A DNA stretch of 64,000 nucleotides, taken from contig CM057153.1 of assembly GCA_029962745.1 (NCBI GenBank), forward strand, positions 35,915,340-35,979,339. The letters are read 5' to 3'. Position 1 is the first letter of the stretch; every line of letters starts with the position of its first letter. Positions 60,129-64,000 of this stretch are shown one piece after another. This DNA is from Echinometra lucunter (lineage: Eukaryota > Echinodermata > Echinoidea > Camarodonta > Echinometridae). The position numbers were made by a program, and so were the translations under genes. Below the pieces are notes generated by a model. It saw only the letters and a list, made by a program, of their open reading frames with translations, had not been told where the DNA came from and did no database searches.

Positions 60129-62380
60129 ATGATGTTATTGCAATGGAGAAAATTCAGCAGTTTTACCTTCTTTTTTATGTCTTTGTAATGTATGATTCAT
60201 TTTAGACAAGGGAACACTTTAGCCAACTGAATGACTAGATGTAATGTGAGTTGTCTGTTTTTTATACCTGTGTCATTCATATTTCCTGGTCCTTTGTTCA
60301 TAATGTTTGTCCAGTTCTTGGGGTTGTATCCCAGACTTCTTGTTGGTACATGTTATCATGCTATTTTGCTTGCATTATGGTACTTTATCTGTTTGTCAGA
60401 TATCAATGACATAAAGGGCCAAATATGTGCATAACTTGTTCATATTTTTTTTTTTCTGCAACAGTTCAATTCGTGTTACATGTTGTATTGACTTCACTTG
60501 CAAGTTTATCGTTTTTCTTATACAAGAAAAGTTCCAGGAGAAGTTGTTGCCAAGTTCTTGAGGAGTTCTGGTCATTGTTGTACACAGTATATGCAAATGT
60601 GTTAGCAATTCGATTTTAATGCAGAACAGTGGCAAAGTAACATTATGATTATGTAAATGCTAATTGTTTCCCTTTAATATTGTTATTTCATCCTCGTGAA
60701 ATCAGTGTAATCAATTTGATATTGAAATAAGATTTCTAACCCAACTATTCACCAACAGAACAAAAGACCATTGAAATCATGTCCTAAAAACAAAACACCC
60801 ATCATCATTTCTCTTTATGTAATGGTGATGTTTTTATAAGTTGTTAATTTTTCAAAAATGTTTTATATTCTTAAAGTTTGAATAAATCTGTTTGAAAATT
60901 GTTTGAATACTTTTGGTAAGGCTGGTGCAATGTACTGTAAATTATTTTTTATACTTGCATTTTGACTAATTCCTCTCAAAGTAGACCTAGAATTAGTTTT
61001 CCTAGATTTTATATATGCAGGTAAACTAAATGGAGTTCTTTCAGATCAGATTAGTAAGGCATCAGATTAAGAATATAGACCCGAGATAAGTCTTGCATAC
61101 AGACTAATTGCTTGTATGATATATATTTTGTTATTCATGGATTTCTTTCATATGATATTATGATCAAAGAAACAAACCGAGGTGTTGGCGGTGATGGGGT
61201 ATCAAACTAAAAGCTTTCTTATGCAATATTTTATGTTCTGTATTATGTAGCGTAGGCGCTAATGATTCTACTTAGTGTACAGTTATGGTATGTTCATATT
61301 ACCAATGGCATGACAAAGAAATTATGAATGATGATGATGATGATATCTTTATAGTGTATATTTCATTTGACTTTTATCATATTGGATTTCATCTTATGTT
61401 GACTTATTATTGTTTCTTTTTATAAACTCATCAGCTCATCGAAGAATGATAGAAGAATGATATTGTAATTATTCCAAAGGAAGTCTTGGGTTCAGGTTTT
61501 AAAGCAAAATTTTGATAGAAAGACTTACTTGAGTGGGTGCAGTGATTGCTGGTATTTGGATCAGCAAAATGTAGAAATATTGCAAATACATGCTGGAAAT
61601 TGCATAGACCTGTTTTAAAATGGAGGGGTTTGATTTTTCATAGTGAAAACATGGCAAGAAATTGGGGGAAAAACGTACAGCATAAATGTGTGTAATCATG
61701 CAGAGAAAATATTTTACATGTTCAAAAAGAAATTGGTTTTGCTTGCCGAATACATTTATTGCAAGTTTGATTGTATATATCATTTATTGTTAGTTGTTGA
61801 TATTTTTGTGGATTCTTTGGATATATGCAAGTTTCTTCATCTCCAGAACTCAAGACTTCCTCTATGCTGGGTCTGAAGGTATTTTTCTATTTTCAAGCCA
61901 TGTTGAAAGCAGAAGGACCTTATGACTGAAAAAAAAAAATCAGTGGTAGTGCACTTCAGAGCTTTGGTGTTCAGGATCTGATATAATTTTGCTGCCCTCA
62001 GAGTTCGATTTTGAAGTATACAACAAAACAAGTTCTTCCATAGGGTGATCTTGTTTTTCATTTTGAGTTATAATTCAAAGCTGCTTTCATGAATCATAAA
62101 TATAGGTGAACAGGTATCATTATTGAGGTGTTATATTTAAGAAAAAAATGTCTTATCTCTTTATGCTATGATAATGTGTGTAAATGTAATCATTATTACT
62201 GTGTAACAACATAGTACATCATAGGGACTAATAAAATGAGGTCCTTTATTCATTTGCAGAAAACTGAATTCTTCTAGGTTTAGGTTTTGTTTTTGTTTTT
62301 CATTTTATTATTTTTGGTTTGTGTAGTATGCCATGAAAGTCTTGCACGTGAAATTTTAAAATATGGATGAGAAAAGAAGG

Positions 62381-63222
62381 GAGAGATGAATAATAGGTAA
62401 TAAAGGTGAGAGAGGGAGGGAGAGGGAGAGGAGAGAAGGGGACAGGGAGAAAGAAACACACAAAAGGAGAAGCAGACAGAGAGAGAGGAGGGGCGAGGAG
62501 AGATGAGGTAAAGATGGGGCATGCAGGGAGAGAGAAACACAAATGAACAAGGAGGAAACTGAGAGAGAGAGAGGAGGAGAGATGAGGTAAAGACAGGGTA
62601 GGGAGAGAGACCCATTATGGACAAGGAGGAGAAAACAGACAGAGAGAGAGGGGCAAGGAGAGATGAGGTAAAGATGGGGCATGCAGGGAGAGAGAAACAC
62701 ACAAATGAACAAGGAGGAGAAAACAGAGAGAGGGGGCGAGAAGAGATGAGGTAAAGATGGGGCATGCAGGGAGAGAGAAACACACAAATGAACAAGGAGG
62801 AAAAGACAGAGAGGGGGGCGAGGAGAGATGAGGTAAAGATGGGGCATGCAGGGAGAGAGAAACACACAAATGAACAAGGAGGAAAAGACAGAGAGGGGGG
62901 CGAGGAGAGATGAGGTAAGGACTGGCAGGGAGAGAGAAACACACCCAAATGGAGAAAGGAGGAGGAGAAGACAGGGGGAGGAGAGATGAAGACAGGACAG
63001 GGAGAGAGAAACACACGCAAATGGAGAAACGAGAAGAAGAGAGAGGGAAAGATGAGGTAAAGGCAGGGCAGAGAGAGAGAAACACCAATTGTAAAAGAGG
63101 AGAAGACAGGGAGCAGGAGAGATGGGGTAAAGCGGGGGCAGAGAAAAAGAAACACATAAATTGACAGGGAGGGGAAGACAGAGAGAGGGGGCGAGGAGAG
63201 ATGAGGTAAAGACGGGGCAGGG
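62381..63222. repeat. Purine-rich minisatellite, unit about 80 bp, first block
   Basis: The landmark GATGAGGTAAAG or a variant lies near 62502, 62581, 62662, 62745, 62827, 62909, 62985, 63051, 63121 and 63200 (spacing 66-83). Units also share GGGAGAGAGAAACACAC and AACAAGGAGGA. Long minus-strand open frames here, up to 348 codons of Ser/Leu/Pro-rich sequence, are by-products. Confidence 0.95.
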
Positions 63223-63360
63223 AATTTGTTTGTTTTTATTTCCATATCAACATAAAAAAGCAACAATAAATAAATGACAATCAATGAAAATTTGTGATGA
63301 TGGAGGATAGCCAATTTCAGCAGCATTTACAAAATGCAACTGTTCTTCCATGGGGTCCTA
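63223..63360. other. Non-repetitive insertion within the minisatellite
   Basis: About 138 bp of AT-rich sequence beginning aatttgtttgtttttatttc interrupts the array. A similar start, aatttgtttattcg, sits at 3125 beside another purine-rich stretch. It may be a retroposon end (inference). Confidence 0.45.
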
Positions 63361-63729
63361 AGGAGAGAGAAACACACAAGAAGACAGAGAGGGGGGGGGG
63401 CGAGGAGAGATAAAGACGGGGCAGGGAGAGGGAAACACACAAACAGACAAGGAGGAGAAGGTAGAGAGAGGAGGGGCGAAGAAAGATGAGGTAAAGACGG
63501 GGCAGGGAGAGAGAAACACAAACAGACAAGGAGGAGCCGACAAAGAGAGAGGGGAGCTAGGAGAGATGAGGAAAGGACTGGCAGGGAGAGATAAAAACAT
63601 ATACAAATGGACAAGGAGGAGAAGACGAAGAGGGGGTGAGGAGAGATGAGGTAAAGACAGGCAGGGAGAGACAAACAAACAAATGGGCAAGGACATGAAG
63701 GAGGACATGAAGGAGGAGAAGACAGAGAG
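63361..63729. repeat. Purine-rich minisatellite, second block
   Basis: Four to five more units of the same ~80-bp repeat, with landmarks near 63408, 63485, 63565 and 63645. Confidence 0.93.
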
Positions 63730-63900
63730 CCCCCTCACCCCCTCACCCCCTCACCCCCTCTCCGTCTTCTCCTTCTTGTCCATTTGCGTATGTTTCTATC
63801 TCTTCCTGCCAGTCCTTACCTCATCTCTCCTCGCCCCCCCCCCCCTCCTCTCTCTCTCTCTCTCTCTCTCTGTCTGTCTTCCCCTTGTTCATTTGCGTGT
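63730..63900. repeat. Inverted minisatellite copy with C-run spacer
   Basis: Begins with four C5 runs separated by TCA (63730-63758). The sequence then is the reverse complement of the preceding unit: ttacctcatctctcctcgcc near 63818 answers GGCGAGGAGAGATGAGGTAA. A (CT)n tract follows at 63843-63872. Confidence 0.88.
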
Positions 63901-64000
63901 TTTTGTGGATTTCTCTTTTCCAGTATCATTTTTTTCTTTTAATACACTATGCCAAGCAGACATTTAATTTGTTTTGATGTTGAATAAGAGGGGGGGGGGG

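Larger units (their letters stand above)
56985..62380 (+). other. 3' UTR and 3' flank of EGFR
   Basis: AT-rich sequence after the stop codon, without a recognisable coding region. AATAAA signals occur at 57284, 57563, 58261/58265 and 60881, so the polyadenylation point cannot be fixed. A GA microsatellite (58345-58408) and a 33-nt tandem duplication (60062-60128) are present. No second gene is recognised. Confidence 0.6.

Noticed and set aside
62280..63326. 348-codon open frame on the minus strand, Ser/Leu/Pro-rich, plus several overlapping frames
   Set aside because: It is the translation of the ~80-bp purine-rich minisatellite. The period is close to a multiple of three only by chance, and the frames are open on several phases at once.

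Overview
The window is animal (intron-rich eukaryotic) genomic DNA carrying most of one gene: an EGFR/ErbB-family receptor tyrosine kinase on the plus strand. Thirty exons are recognised between 24308 and 56984. They were called from reading frame, splice sites and family residues. Many exon lengths (119, 142, 186, 156, 76, 147 and 98 nt) and intron phases equal those of vertebrate EGFR as I know it. The AT-rich introns, and small inverted-repeat elements with TTTCAT-type ends that I associate with sea urchin DNA, suggest a marine deuterostome, most likely an echinoderm (inference).

Layout. 1-24307: no recognisable exon; probably intron 1 and/or 5' flank, with microsatellites, SINE and MITE-like elements, and several repeat-free, CG-containing islands that could be regulatory. 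24308-31979: L1 domain, first furin-like cysteine-rich region and L2 domain. 31980-40660: an 8.7 kb intron. 40661-45208: an unusually long second cysteine-rich region. 46415-47445: transmembrane and juxtamembrane exons, with a 500-N gap. 47742-51860: tyrosine kinase domain. 52277-56984: C-terminal tail with several tyrosines in docking-like contexts and the stop codon. 56985-64000: 3' UTR and flank, ending in a large purine-rich minisatellite with an inverted copy.

The most interesting signal is a pair of homologous exons (31065-31276 and 31774-31979). Each encodes the C-terminal part of the L2 ligand-binding domain, and both have the same phases (in 2, out 1). Using exactly one keeps the frame; skipping both, or joining both through the main acceptor, shifts it. 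They therefore look like mutually exclusive exons giving two receptor forms with different ligand-binding faces. Thirteen TGCATG motifs, the Rbfox core site, lie within 800 nt in the intron just downstream of the second copy.

The exon for signal peptide and start codon was not found. Four exons of the second cysteine-rich/transmembrane part (near 40.7, 41.8, 45.1 and 46.4 kb) carry small frame breaks while the other exons are clean. Consensus errors are the simplest explanation, but the sequence as given does not encode one continuous protein.
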